Assembly: GCA_028571685.1 (NCBI GenBank)
Contig: CM053141.1
Span: 76,927,833 to 76,991,832 of the forward strand
Direction: 5' to 3'
Source: Heterohyrax brucei
Taxonomy: Eukaryota; Chordata; Mammalia; Hyracoidea; Procaviidae
Length of the DNA: 64,000 nucleotides
The notes below the pieces were generated by a model, which was not told the DNA's origin, did not search any database, and saw nothing but the letters and a program-made list of their open reading frames with translations. Every line of letters starts with the position of its first letter. The stretch's first letter is position 1. The translations under genes were made by a program, and so were the position numbers. Below, piece by piece: positions 39,501-54,500 of this stretch.

Positions 39501-42500
39501 ATGTACGCATTATGTGTGGAGAGGAACGTTGTTGTTATTAGGTGCCGTGCAGTTGGCTCTAACGCATAGCGACCCTGTGCACAACAGAGTGAAACACTGC
39601 CCTGTCCTGCACCATCCTGACAGTCGTTGTTATGCTTGAGCTCATTATTGCAGCCATTGTGCCAATCCATTTTTTGTTCAGGGAGAAATGGTAGTGTCAA
39701 TTCCTCATGTCCCATTTTTATAACGTATGACCTAAGAGAGATACAAAAAGTATAAAGAGAAAACTCCTAAGATCTGTCCTACAGAAGAATTTGTGTTATG
39801 TTTATATTATCTTTCTTAAATGCAGCACTGCAGAGACTAAAAACTTGTTAGATTGGGTAAAAATGTCTTGGGGGACAGTGTGTGACCTCTTCTAACTTCA
39901 CAAGGGGGAAGGAGAACCAAGATCAGCAGCCCAAGGCTGATTCCTGTGTGGTGGAGGTCAGACATGCCTCCCCTCTCTGCCATCTCTGCCAATTCTGGTA
40001 CCAACTATCCCTCACACAGCACTTGCCACTGGTTCAGTAATTCATTGCAAAGGCAACAGAACTCACAGCCCATACTCACAATTGTGGGGTTTATTAGGAA
40101 AGTAACAGTTACATTTCAGGCTCAGGGACACTCAGGATGCAGTTCTTCCATCAAGACAGCTTCTTCCAGCTGTGGTCACAGGCACGTCTCTTTTGGGCTC
40201 GAGGCCCTCAACTTTCTGACTTCATGGGCCAGGACTTCCGTCAGGACTTCCTTGGTGGTGGTGGTGGTGGGCTCCTCTTTTCTGTTCTGGAATTGTCTCT
40301 CTTTTAAGGCAAAACTGACCAGTTACCTCAGTGGGCCACAGTTATCTTATTTGTGCGGCTCCACTCATTCACCTTGGTGGGAGTCACAAGACCATGGTTA
40401 GAATAGCCACCCACAAAAGTAATTCATTGCACCCCAGATCGCTTCAAGTCAGCTAGTGCTGTTCCAAGAAACATCCCATTCCAGATTTTCCTTGTAGAAT
40501 AAAAACAGCAACTATTTTTTTGATTGCCTACTGGGTGTCAGAAACTCTGAAGTATTATGTATGGTGCCAGTAAGGTGGTAGAGGAGACACTGCCCTCTTT
40601 AGTCAGACCTTAGTAACAGTTCTTTTTCTCTTGAGACTTCTGGGAACCTTGGTGCATGGCGACTTTCCTTATGGCTGCGTTTCTCAAACTCCGTTAGGTA
40701 TAACTTTCCTCTGGATATCTAGGTTTGGATTTGGTTAAGTCTGATGTGGGACACAAAGTATGTATTTCTAAACAACCTCCAGTGAGCTGAGGCTGCTACA
40801 CTTTAAGTAACAAGGCATTAAAGCAAAAAAAACAAATCCAGTTCTGTTGAGTCAATTCCAGCTCATAGTGATCCCATAGGACAGGGTGGAACTGCCTCAT
40901 AGAGTTTCCAAGGAGCACCTGGTGGATTTGAACTGCCAACATTTGATTAGTAGCCATAGCCCTTAACCACTACACCACCAGGGTTTCTGACAAGGTATTA
41001 ACCCAAACCCAAACCCACTGCCATCGAGTGGATTCTGACTCATAACAACCCTATAGGTCATTATACTAAGAGTATAACTGCTCCATAGAGTTTCCAAGGA
41101 GCACCTGGCGGTTTTGAACTGCTGACCTTTTAGTCAGCAGCTATAGAGCACTTAACTGCTATGCCACCAGGGTTTCTGACAAGGTGTTAGAAGTTTCTTT
41201 GATAAACATAATGCGTCAGGCTTGGTTCCTGGAGGTTTTTTTTTAATCAAACCCTCACTTAGGTGTTAAGGTATTTAGGACCTGGGAATGTTTACAGCCT
41301 GTGGAGGATTTACTCTCATTCCTCATGGCTGCTGTTCCTGAGTGTTTATTTTTGCTGCTCTGGACTCTAGAGAAGCTTATATTTTCTCTGCTGAAGCACA
41401 TATGGTAATGCTAACCTTTTATAATCAGAGGTGTTTAAAGATTCTTTCTGGGAGGTGGTAGACAGTGGTAGTACAGAATTTCTATTTAATCCAAAATTTT
41501 CACTAGGAGATTTTTTTGTGTTTTTGAATGATTGATGTAAGTGTATTTTAAAACTGCCGAAAAAAAAATTCCTACTTTAGCATTTGACCTAGTTGTAAAA
41601 TATTCTTTCTTTTTTTTTATTCCCTCCATGTAGAAAGAACTGAAGAACATAAAGACTTGTGCAAAGCACTTTTCTTAATTAAAGACATGATTGCTGCAGT
41701 GGATTTAAAAGTCAGCGAATATGAGAAAAACCAAAAATGGCTTGACATCCTGAATAAGATAGAAAATAAAACTTACACAAAGCTCAAAAATGGCCATGTG
41801 TTCAGGAAGCAGGCACTGATAAGTCAAGAAAGGACTTTGTTGTATGATGGCCTAGTTTATTGGAAAACTGCTACAGGTCGCTTCAAAGGTATTGTGGTTT
41901 TAACAAACTAATTTCTCCTTTTACACACATTATTCATTTAATAGAAGACTCAGTTTGCCACACAGATGATTCAGACATGCAGGCGCACATAAACTGTGGG
42001 TCAGTTGAGAGATTCCTATGGGACTAAGTTGCAAACTTCAGCCTAGTTGCAAACTAGGCTGATGTGGCCAAGTGCTACAAATCTTTGGTGGGAGTTTGCT
42101 GCCCTAAGAGAATACCTTTGTATATCAAAAAAAGAACCCAAACCCACTGCTGTTCAGTCAATTCAGACTCACAGCAACCCTATAAGACAGAGTAGAACTG
42201 CTTGACAGAATTCCCAAGGAGTGCTTGGTGGATCCCAACTGCTGACCTTTTGGTTAATAGAAGAAGCACTTAACCACCATGTCACCATGGTTTCCATATC
42301 TTCATATATATTTTATAAATCCATAAGTGTGTGGTTGAAATCAGAAGAACATAAAATTCTGCTAATTGTTGGCCCAGAATTATTCTGGCAAACGTGGTGA
42401 GTTGAAGGTAAGGCAGTACACCTGTGCACCTGGCATCCGTTGTGTGCCAACTCAGACCACTGAGGACAGGTGGGAAAGGAACTCAGATGGCCATCTTTGT

Positions 42501-45500
42501 TGGTGAGTGACATAATGCACAGACATGCACACTGACAGTGGTGTAAACTCTTCCTTGGTGCTATTATTTGATAGGAGACATTTACTTCCTCAGTTCAGCT
42601 GATTATAGTTTAACTTTCTCTCCTCTCCAAAAAGGAATTGAAATTATCAACCAGTTGCTCTTGCTGTCCTCTTCACCTCATAGTAACCTCAGGTGTGTCA
42701 GAGTAGAACTGTGGGTTTTCAGTGGCAGATTTTTTGAAAACAGATGATCAGGTCTGTCTTCTGAGGCATCTCTGGGTGGACTTGAACATTCAACCTTTCA
42801 GTTAGTGACCAGGTGAGTGAGCTAGCTGTTTGCATCTCCAAGGCTTCCACAGCCTAAAGAAGTTTCCATCAGTTCCTAAGGGCTGACTATGTCTCAGCTC
42901 TGGCCACACATACCTTGGGACCTTAAAAAAATTACTGATGCTCAAGGTTCATCCTGTGATGTTGATTCAGTTGGTCTGAGATGAAGAGCAGAATGGGCGT
43001 TTACCAAAGCTCCGGGTGAGTGCTGTGCAGGCAGGGTTAAGAGCCACTGGCCTAGTCTCCTGGTTTTTAGTACATCACTTTAGTAACTTCCTTATGTCAG
43101 CAATGAAAGAAAGAGACTGTTAAGTGGCAGCCTTTTGAAAGTTATTATCCACTGGAGAATTATAAAGTTTTTGATGGCGGTTGCAATGATTGAAATGGGG
43201 TTCATTGCTCTGCAGCTTGTGCTTTTGATCTACAGTAAAACCTGTGAAGAGGCAGAACTTAGTGGGACAGTCTTGTGGTTTTTCTGCCTTTGACAAGGTA
43301 CAGTCTGACCATTTTTCTGTCACTCATTTTGGTGGCCTATTTGAGCTTTTCTAACAGGTATCTGCCTTACACAGGTTCTGGCTTTTGCAGGTTTTACTGT
43401 ATATAGCAAAAAGAAGTATCTGTAATCTCTAGATCCAGTTGCTCTTTGTCATTTGTTCTTTATTGCTTAAAGTAGAATCGATAGTTTGATAACTTTGTAT
43501 TTGAATGTTTGGTGGTTATGATGAAGATGGAGTCCTGTGAACAATTTGGAAGAGAGGAACGGAATCTCAAACCTTCTTCAAATCTAGACAAAGCAGAATA
43601 TCAGGTTTACATATATAATTGAAGTCAGAAGCTACTCTCTAACTTTTCAAATTAAGTACTTTTATTTTTTTAAGGTAAAGCCTTTGTGCCGTTCTACTGT
43701 TGTTGCTGTTAGTTGATTCCAACTCATAGCAACCCCCAGGTGCAGAGTAGAATGGCTACACAGGAATTTCAAGGCTGTGACCTGTCAGAAGCAGATCACC
43801 AGGGCTGTCTTCTGATATACCTCTGGGTGGCTTTGAACCATCAACCTTTTGGCAATAGTCCAGTGTTTAACCATTAATGACACCCAGAGACTCCTAGCCA
43901 TTCTGTTAGAGCCTTCTTTTTTTTTTGTTGGTTATTTTTCTTTTCATTTTCAAAGCTACAGCATCGCATTTTGCTGGAGACCGAGCTATAGCTGCAGTCG
44001 CCTACACAGACACACACACCTGAGCAGTTCATCTGCTGAAATATCTGAGAATGTATCCTTGGCTATCATGATATAGGCATTTTCAGTAAAAGTTTTAAAA
44101 CCAGACTTAGTCTTTTTAATTATTGAATTTATTTACACTTCAAACAGAAAATCAGTGTGTTTAATAAAAGAATTTGAATTATGGCTTGCCTCATTAATAC
44201 TAGTAATATTTTTTCCTCGAAGATATTCTAGCTCTACTGCTAACTGATGTGCTGCTCTTTTTACAAGAAAAAGACCAGAAATACATCTTTGCTGCTGTTG
44301 TAAGTATATGACTATATGATGCATATTTAAATTGGTGTAATTCCACATTTCATTAAGAAATGCCTGACAGTCCTAGTGAAATACAATGATCACTGACAAG
44401 AATATGCCCTTGTTATATTGCCGTTATTATTATGGATCGTGCTGTTCAGAAACAAGCATCTAATTGGTTTTAAACCAACATAGAAAGTGTTGATTTATCA
44501 CAGCCAGGGCTGGTGGTCAAAGGATTCAGCTTTTAACTAGTTGTGAAAATATTGCAATACTCCTATAATTATTGGCAAATTGGTACTACCCCGAGCCCTT
44601 TGATATCCTGGCTTTCTTATCTTTCCTCTAGTGTTCCCACCTCCCCACTCTCCAGAATTCCCTGAGATCCAGCAAGTAAACAGTTAATGCTCGGTATAGT
44701 GGGGCATCTCCAAGGCTGTATCAGTTGCTTATCTCATTTCTAACCACTATCATGTTTCATCTGCCAAACAAGGGAACACCATCATGATATCTAAGATTTA
44801 AAGAAGATTCTTCATATTTCTACTATAAATGTGACCAATTACTATGGTGTTCAAGTAACATTTATCTTTATGGTGTGATATATTAATCTCCTTACTGGCA
44901 CATAATTAGACTTAAACCAGCAGTATAATCATTATTTTGTACCAGGCCCTACACAGCATCTAGGCATTGCTAAATGACTTACTTAAAGAGAAGGAAAATG
45001 CTGTCATTTAATTCCTTATCAGCATCGTGGAGCATCAGGCCTGTGAGAAGAAAGAGTCCAAGAGACAGTGTAGGCAGTAGGATGGTGACTCTTAAAGATG
45101 CTGATGTTTATCATCTGTTGATTGATAGGCCTTACAGGTACTGTAGCAAATAACATTTCCAACTAGTTTTGACTAACTCAAAGCTTCGTGAAGTTTCTGC
45201 TGTGTTGTGAGCTTGTCCGCCTGGTGATGGGATTCTTGTGGGGGTGGAAGCTGGAGCAGTGCTTCACCAGCCTGCTTCATCCTGCTGGACATATTGCCTC
45301 TTATTGGCACACTGAAGCTGAGCTGTACAAATATCAAATATTTCTTTTCTAATTTGTCTTTTAGATGAAGGTTTACAAAGCAAATCAGTTTCACACTAAA
45401 CAGTTAGTACACACATTGTTTTGTGACATTGGTTGTCAGCCCCACGACATGTCAACACTCTCTCCTTCTGGAACTTACAGCCTGTATTACCAGCTCTCCT

Positions 45501-48500
45501 GTCTCTTGCCACCTTCTCATACTTGCTTCTGGGCTGGTGTGCCCCTTTAGTCTTGTTTTGTTCTGTGGGCCTGTCTAATCTTCAGCTAAAGGGTAAACTC
45601 AAAGATCAAATACTTCTTTGTGGAGCAGCACCAAAGGATAGGAAGTCTCAAGCGTCTCTCCATGTCCCTGATCCATTTCAACTGTCTCTGTTTCAAATGC
45701 CATGAAAATCCACTGATTGGCCCAGGAGCCTCTCTGTGCTGTGACCTGGGATGCTGTGGAACAATGTAGGGAACAGAAATGGGAAGATGGGGACCATTTT
45801 GTTTGACCTGTATGACGGTGAAGGCTGGAAGAGGAAGCAAATTTACATCATGTTAGCATAAAAACAAAAGTGTCTTCAAAATCCAAGACATGGAAGAGAA
45901 GCAAATCCTGCTTCTTGAATGATATTATTGGGCAAATGACCTGCTGATGACTTAAGAGTTAGAGAATAAAGACAAGTGGCTTGTTTTATAGGACAACATA
46001 GCATATGGATTCATTCAGATCAAGCTGTAGGGCTAAGCTTGGCAATATGGTTTGATCTATGGATCCACTCTTGTTATCCTGCACGGTGCTGTCATTAAGC
46101 GCGTGTGGAGAGGTGAACTACACCAGGCAACACTGCCAAGGCAGTGACACCAAAATCACGTTAGTTAGTGATAATATCCCCATAGTTCTAACAATAATAA
46201 CATCTTTCATAAGCCTAACGTACATGTGTCAGTACAAAGCTAAAACACTATGCCACTCGCTTTTTGAACATTATTAGCCAATTATGGTGATGCTTCAAAC
46301 CATGTAGTTTCATCCACACACACTGTAAAATGCAGTGCTGCCATTGTTTTTATAGTTGCTGATTCTGTCACATTTTCTGGTGTTTTAGCTCAAACATTGT
46401 GGCAGTTAGTATTTTATGAACTATACCAATGATTGTTTAGAGAATGAAGCTGTAATTAAAGAAGGGTCGATATACAAGAATTACTATTTATGAGTTCACA
46501 TTAGTATAAAAAACGTGACTCAGGATCCACATCATCTGGTACAGGAGGAAGTCCCTAGGGGAGGGTGACACCATGAATTATCCCACTGGATAACACCAGC
46601 TGTAGTGATGCCAGCGATATTCTATGAGGTACTTGTGCTGCTAATCAAACGCATTGACCGTTAAGTGGGACATTATGAATGCAGTCCACAAAGTTCTAGA
46701 ATGAAGGCAGAAACAGTTTAGCACTTGTATTTGGCCAAATATATGTGAGTATGGATGACAGTAAAATGTTGTTGATAATGTTTCCTGAATATGTTATCTT
46801 GACACATAGATGTACTTTTTAAAGGGCAGCCCATCCCTAGGCAATGTCAGGAGGTGGAAAGGAAACATGATCTTATCCTCAGAATCAAGTGCACTCTACT
46901 GGCAGACTGTATAATTTTTAGTTGCATCTGTCTGACAAAAATCCATGTGTCATAACTATCTTACATTTAACCTCCTGGGGAATTGAGTCACTAGCTAGAA
47001 GTATATACACAGATTTCTGGATTTTTCAGTTTCCTCTATTGTATTTTAGAAAGTTAACCTCATGCTAATACCCACAGGTATGGGATACTCCTTGTGCCCT
47101 TTAGAGAAGCCTTTAGGAAATGTTTCTCCTGCTTGATCCATGTAACAGAGGAAATTCTGACTTGGGAAGTAACTATCAGATAAGTAACAAAGTAGCAAGG
47201 GGATCAGTAGCAGGAGGAGCATCTGTCAAAGAGAGTTCTTCATTTTTGTTTTTAAATAGGACTCCCTTGGAAATGGGTGTAGGTCTCAAACCTACAAAAT
47301 AAGCAGAAAAGGTAGACGGGTTCATTAAATCCTGAAATACTGAGTCTAGGAGGAATCTTTTGAATATCTAGGAAGATAATTTAAAAATGAACTAACAATA
47401 AAAATGGCAGCGTGAACATGTAGATGTGCAAGGTGAAAGTTGATAATATCAAGCGCTCTTAAGATCTGATTGTTACAGATGAATCTTGTGGATTTACTGA
47501 CTAATAGAACCTACCTCTTCACAGAATAGTGGAATGGCTGTGGTGCAACAGTGGAGCTAAAGATAGCAACTCCTCTTAAATCTTCCCTCTTAGTCAGAGG
47601 TCTTCAACTCCAGTGCCTACAGGGGTTGGGCGACAACATAAACGAGTGAATTGGAAGGGAGTAGATAACAAGAAAGACAGTTGGGAGTGGTAGGGACTGT
47701 AGCGAACTGCCTAGAGCAGCCTTATCTCAGAAAGGGCCGAGACTGGTTGCTCAAGGCTAGTCAGTATTTGCAGAGGAAAATGTGGGCTCAGTATCTCCAA
47801 ATGTCCGTTTTTCTCAAGAATCCAGAAATCTAGACTTCTTAAAAAAAAGTGTGTATATATATATATATATACATGATACCCAGGTTTTAAATGTTGGCAA
47901 CTTAGTTAAAAGAAAAAAAACAACCTTAAAATAGATTCTAAACAAAACATCTCTACAGGTTGGATTAGGCCTTTGGTAGTGTTTGATGCCTGTTGCCAAA
48001 GTAGATGTGTTACCTTCATTCTTAGAGATCCTGTTTTAATTCTTGTTCATCTCTAGTGTTTCTGTGTGATGAATATGACTCATCGTGGTCGGATCCCTGA
48101 TGCCTCCTGGTCTGATGATGATGCAGGGATGCTACTTTTTACCCATTTACCTGTTCTTCACTTCTAAATGATCTTACTCGACCGTCTTCCTTCCCCCCAA
48201 AATACTAACCAGCTGGTTCAAATGTTCTGCTGTTGCTGTTCTCTCCAGCAAATCAAATCCACTTTGCTTCTTTATATACAAAGAACGTTTTACCTCGTAA
48301 GCTGAGGAAGCTAAAGATGTAAATTAGAACAAAGAAGAAGGATAAGTCTTTTATAACCAATTAACGTTGAATTGATTCCAACTGCTGTCGACCCCATGTG
48401 TGTCAGAGGTAGAAAGGTGCTCCATAGGGTTTCTAATGTCTGATTTGTCAGTAGTAGATGGTCTTTCTTCTGAAGTACCCCTAGGTGGACTCAAACCTCC

Positions 48501-51500
48501 AACCTTGTGGTTAGCAGCCAAACGTATTAACCATGTGCATTACCCAGAGCCTCCAAGGTCTTGAATAGATCCACCCACAGGATATCAACACTGCTTGCTA
48601 ATCTGAGAAGGCAGTAATCAGGAAGCTGTACCACAAAGATCCTTTTGCATCTATTTTTAGAGGCAGAACATAAGAATAAATAGACCAGTGGTCTGTCTCA
48701 TCATCATATTTTATTTTGTTTTTTCTTAAACTACTCTAAGGAGATGGGGGTGAAGTGCTATGGAGACACTCTGTACACAACCTCAGATGTGGGAAAGCTG
48801 TGTAATGCCAGGAAAGCAGACAGACCAGCACTGAGGAGTCAGCAGTGAGGGATAGGGTAGCATGTGCTGGATCAAGGCGTCATTCAGTCCATGAGGGAGA
48901 AGTAAACCACATACAGCAGCCCACTCTATAAACAGTGGTGGAAGCCACAAACCAAAGAAGAGTCTTCATATTTATCCCCAGAATTATTCAGGCTGTAACC
49001 ATTCTTCGGACCACTGTTTCAGCTAAAATTGTGTCCAAGTTAGTGTTATTCTTGTTCATCTTCGAATCCCCCCAGCTTCGACCAGGACATTTAAAGAGCC
49101 CAGTAAATGTTGGTGGAAAGATGACTTAATCATGGCTTGGATTCAAAATCTTAGAATACCACCCCCATTTATAAAAACTGTCCTTGCTTCGTCTCTGGTG
49201 GAAATATGTTAAATTCTAGTCCTACAGGCATTTTTTGAGTGACTAGTCTACTCAGGGCACTATGTAGGCTACGAGTTAGACTTATTTTTGCCTACCAAGG
49301 GCTCACCCTTGGTGGGGAAAAGAGGCTTTTAGAGGTAGAACTGCAGAAGTTATGTTGCTACAAAGTGCACTACAGTAAGAGGACAGGTTTGTTATGCTTG
49401 AGGAATCTAAAGTCTTGTCTCTTTCTTACATGCCATTTTTACAGCCCACTCCTTTGTTTTGGAGTTCTGTTTCTATAACCTTATTGATACTGTGTTCTTA
49501 TTAACTGGCAAATCCATTGGGCTCCTCCATCTTTCTCCATCTCTGCAATAATTTGTGTAAAATTTCTTATCCTCTGCCCTTCTAGAGAAAGCCCTCCATC
49601 CTTGATCGCTTTTGATATTTTTCCTACATCTCTGGTCATCTGTTTTCTTAAAAGTTGTCTGTTTATACCACCAGTTCTTTCTTATTTTTATTTTTATTAT
49701 GACTGAGTGAAAATGTACATCCCATATAATTTACGTGCCCACCTGTATGCTGCTTCCACTGCTCTCCCTGCCCAGTGACAGCACACTATTCCTCTCTGCT
49801 CCATATATATGTCATCCTCCCAGCAGTCTGCTTTCCCCTCCTCTCCACCCACTCCCCTTACTCCAGCCAGAGGTCAGCAGGGTGATATCCTATAGATGCA
49901 TAGAACCATAAAGAGCATCCAATATATGGTCACTCTGTATCGCCAAGTCTAATCCATTCGTGTCCAAAGAGTGGACCTTTGTTATGGGCAAGGGCAGCAT
50001 CAGGGCCAGGGGTCATGCTCCCAGGGGAACCCCGAAGCCGCTGGACCACCAATTGCGGTCTTTTAGTGGAGATCTCAGGGTGCACCCCTTTTTATTCTTG
50101 TGTTGCCAGTGAGACTCAACTTAGTGAGCTCCATCGTGGCTATCACTGGTGGTGGCTGGGCACCATCCAGTTCTTCCAGTCCCAAGTCTATGTAGGCACC
50201 CACTCATGTGGGTCTCTCTGTCTTCTGGGTTGTCTTTTCCCCATGTCATTTTGGTCCTTGGTAAGCATCCATTCCTGCTGAGTTGGGACCATTTGCTGTG
50301 CCATCGGATGGCAGCTTGGCAGCTTTTAAGACCCCAGATGCCACTCACCAATGTGGGGTACAGAGAGCCCTCTTAGCAAAATGCTAGTTGTGCTAATTGG
50401 CCTCGATTTTGCCTAAGAGCATGGTCCCCTGCCCCCTGCCCCAGCTACTCTGTCCTTGCAATATTGAGTTAAGATGGAAGGAGTATTCAAGTTATGCTGA
50501 AGTCCATTTAATATTGTTCTTGTTTGTAGTGTGTGCTATCACCGATTTTACCCGACCAGATTTCTAGCAACTATCTAATCTAAACCCTCCCCCTGTCGCC
50601 CTCCCTCCCTCCTCTCCCTTGCAGCTATCAGAGTCTTCTTCTATACATAAGTCTGTTTTGAGATCTTATCATAGGGGTCTTATGCAATGTCTGTCCTTTT
50701 GTCACTGACTACTTTCACTCAACATACTGTCTTCCAGTTGAAACCAGATTATGAGATGTTTCCTGGAATCATCATTATTCTTTATCACTGCGTAGTGCTC
50801 CATATATATACCATAGTTTGCCTATCCCTTCCTCTGTACCACCAATTGTTAAGGACAAACATTCCCCTAAGTCCTGTTTATTCTTCTGTAGGCGTATATT
50901 CTGGAGATTTTACTGACTTTCATAGCTCTTTAGGAAAGGTTGGAAGCGTAAGACAGATTTGTCTACTCCTGTTGCATTCCTTAGTCAGTGTCTTTTGTGA
51001 GACCCATCCCTTAGAGATGCTGCTGTTTCATCTGCACATCTTTGTATTTTATGTAGGATCAGAAGCCATCAGTTATCTCTTTGCAGAAGCTTATTGCCAG
51101 AGAAGTTGCTAATGAGGAGCGAGGAATGTTTCTCATCAGTGCTTCATCTTCTGGTCCTGAAATGTATGAAATTCATACCAATTCCAAGGAGGAACGAAAT
51201 AACTGGATGAGACGAATCCAACAGGCCGTAGAAAGGTAACATTTCTTTCTGTCCATTTTCTATGAAATGGTTTCGGTCAAGTTGGGAAAATATTCTAACC
51301 GTGTCTCGCCTGTGTAAACGCTCTGTGTCAACCAACGTAGTCTGCCCCCTTCACCTGCCTGCGATAGTCCCTCATCTGCAGCTTTGTCCTCCAGGCCTTC
51401 CTGCACAGAATGCCCTCACCTGCCCTTTGCCTGTTTGTGGCCTGCGCGTCTGTGGTACATCTCATGTCTCACTTCCTTCCTGAAGACGTCTTCGTCAGCG

Positions 51501-54500
51501 TACTCTCTTCCTTACCTGCAATTCCTTTCTCCCTCCTCTCTAAAATATTTGTGTGCTGCTTGTCATACCCTGCTTTGCAGCTCTTTTTTTTTGGATATTT
51601 ATATGCAAATAGATTGAAAGCCCTTTGAGGGCAGGGACCATGTCTTATGTTTCTCTGTGTACCAAACACCTAGGAGTTATTCAATCAACATTTTTAGATT
51701 GGTGGATCTGCGTTTTCTAAGTGGATTTTCTCTTCACTTGTGCAAGGACCATTTTTACAAGTAGGGATGAGAGGTGGGGAGTGATTATTTTTAACGGTGG
51801 TTTGATTAGTTGAATCTTGAGTGTATAAATTTCCTCTACCTCACAGCACCCCGCCCGGTCTGGTACTGTATCTCCATCCCCTCCCACACTTACACTCTGT
51901 CTCCGTTAAGAGGGCAACTACTCAAATGAAGCTGAAGGCAAGAGTTCTTATTTTGGCTGTATGTAATGGCAGCCTGGGTATTGTAGGGACAGAGAGCATG
52001 TGTGTGTGTGTGTGTGTGTGTGTGTACACATGTGTGTGTGAGTACATGAGGTTCGACAATGAAGTATGTGAACTCGTCCTAGGAAAAGTGCTAGGTACCT
52101 CTTTGCTGAGTATCCCTATGGTAACCTTCGCACCCGCTTTGGGAAGCTATGCCCTGACACAGCGCCTAGTCTACCCTTCAAAGCAATTTTGGAACTCTTT
52201 TTCTGGAATGTGCATCAGAGCTGTCATCATGTGAAGCCTGACAATTAAGTTCGCAAACTCACCCTAGAAAAAGTGCTACATACCTGTTACGGTCACCTTC
52301 AAAGTGCTCCCCTTGGGAAGCTGTACACCAATGCCAATGCCTAGACTACCCTTCAAAGCACTTTTTCTTGGACGAGTTCGTGAACTTAATTGTCAGACTT
52401 CACATGCTTGTGTGTATGGGTGCTTGTTGACATATTTGAGTTGTCCTACACTGCTGTCTTTCACAGCTGTGTTGTCTTACATATGTTGTTTTATGTTATG
52501 TGTTTTGTTATGTGTTGTGTTGTGTTGTGTTATATTATGTTATATTTGCATTGAGTTCAGTTCCAGCTCATAGTAAGCCTATAGGATAGGGTAGAAATGG
52601 CCCATACGGTTTCCAGTGAACACCTGATGGATTCAAACTGCTAACATTTTGGTAGCAGCTGAGCTTATAACCACTGTGCCACCGGGGCTCCGTGTTATGT
52701 TATAGAAATTCCTTTGTATATTCTAGAAACTCAAAACTCTTGACTGGGTCCATGATGAATTGTCTTTGTCCTGAACTTTCATCTTTTATAAAGGAGAATT
52801 TATTAGGAATATGTCTGTTGCTGAGTTCCCATGTCTTTCTGATGACCCTAAAGTTACGTGGGTATGGATTCAATTATCTTCCTTGACTATTGTCTTTTAA
52901 AGTTGCCCAGAAGAAGAAGGAGGAAGGACAAGTGAATCTGATGAAGAGAAGCGGAAAGCTGAAGCAAGAGTGGCCAAAATTCAGCAGTGTCAAGGTATAG
53001 TGCAGATATGGCAGTTCCTCAGCAAGACATTCTTCTTGTATTGGATGTCTTAGTCAGGGTTGTTTAGAGAGCCAGGACCAGTGACACACACATGTGTGCA
53101 TGTGCACCACCACCCCCCATATCTCTGGTCTCTCTCTGTATGTATAGATACTTATACCTATACACAAAAAAGAGAAAGAGATTGATTTACTTCATGGGAT
53201 TGACTCACATGGTTGTGTGGACCAGCAAATGCAAAATCCATAGGTCAGGTGGCAGGCTGAAGACTTTTGTAGACCTGCATCCCAAGATTCACAGGTGAGG
53301 CGATAGGAAGACGACAGAGTAGAGGGAGAGAGTGAGTGCTGCCAAAGTATCTATTTATAGTCTGGAGGCAGAACACTCTCTAAGGTAACTCCCTTTTCAA
53401 CTGATTTATCAATTATATTACACCATAGAAGGTCATTATATTGCATTATGGAATAGTAACTAGTCTGGTGTTTGGCCCAATTGCTGGGAACCATAGCCTA
53501 GCCAAGTTGACTCATAAAATTAACTATCACATTGGGAAAGGCCAAGTGTCATAAACTGAGGGTTTTAGCTAAATGATTTATACAGTTTTGTGCAGCTGAG
53601 GTCCACCAACCTTCACCCTCTTAAAACAAACAAACCTGGCATAAGAAGTGCTCAAATTAGAGGACTATCTCTCCCACCTTCTACCTTAGTGATTTATAAA
53701 TTTATAAACATGTATGTGTATGACATTATAGAACAGTAACTTTGGTTAGTGTGGTACAGATTCGCACTGGAACTGTTGTCTGATGGTCTAACCGGTTCTG
53801 GCACTGTCATGTCATAGCTGTGTGACTTTGGACAAGGAACCCAGTTGTTCTGGTCCTCAGTTTCCAAATCTGTGAAATAAGAGAATTAGATCAAGTCAGT
53901 TATTTTCATCTCAAGCTGGACACTGGAATCACTTGAGGGAGATCTTTAAAAATGTTGCTGCCTGGTCCTCATCTTCAACCAATTGAATCAGAACCTGTGG
54001 GAAGAAGGGGTAGGGACTGTTGCTGTAAACCTCTCCAGGTGATTCTGGGGCACAGGGGATTGAGAACTCCTGGCTGATGCCAGTTGAGGTCCCTGTGAGC
54101 ACTAAGAATCCCATGACACGTTGACATGACGGAAATGACACATGCAGAGATGGTCATGGAAACTGGATGTTTGGAAACAAAGACCTAAACCAGTGTGTTT
54201 GGTTTGGGCCCAGACTGGCTGTGGCCTGAGGAGAGCCAGAGCTTTGCATTGCTTTCCTTTGTGACTGTTCACTCAGTGTAGACATTAATGCCTTCGTTTG
54301 CACTCCTGAGCTTAATGTTTAGTTTTAATAGAAAACAGCATAGATAAAGAAAAGCTTTACAAGTTTTTGTGGAATAGGAGAATGAGAACAGAAGTGGATA
54401 TTGATGGAGGGCTTCATTTTCAAAGACAGCGGAAGCTCAGAGAGGTGTTGACCTGATGGAGACCATCATCACTAGTGGGGAACCCAGGGCTTGATCCTGG

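Noticed and set aside
39946-40401. Sense open frame of 151 codons
   Set aside because: Lies inside an LTR-like block; Ser/His/Cys-rich composition with no domain. Best explained as a chance frame in repeat sequence.
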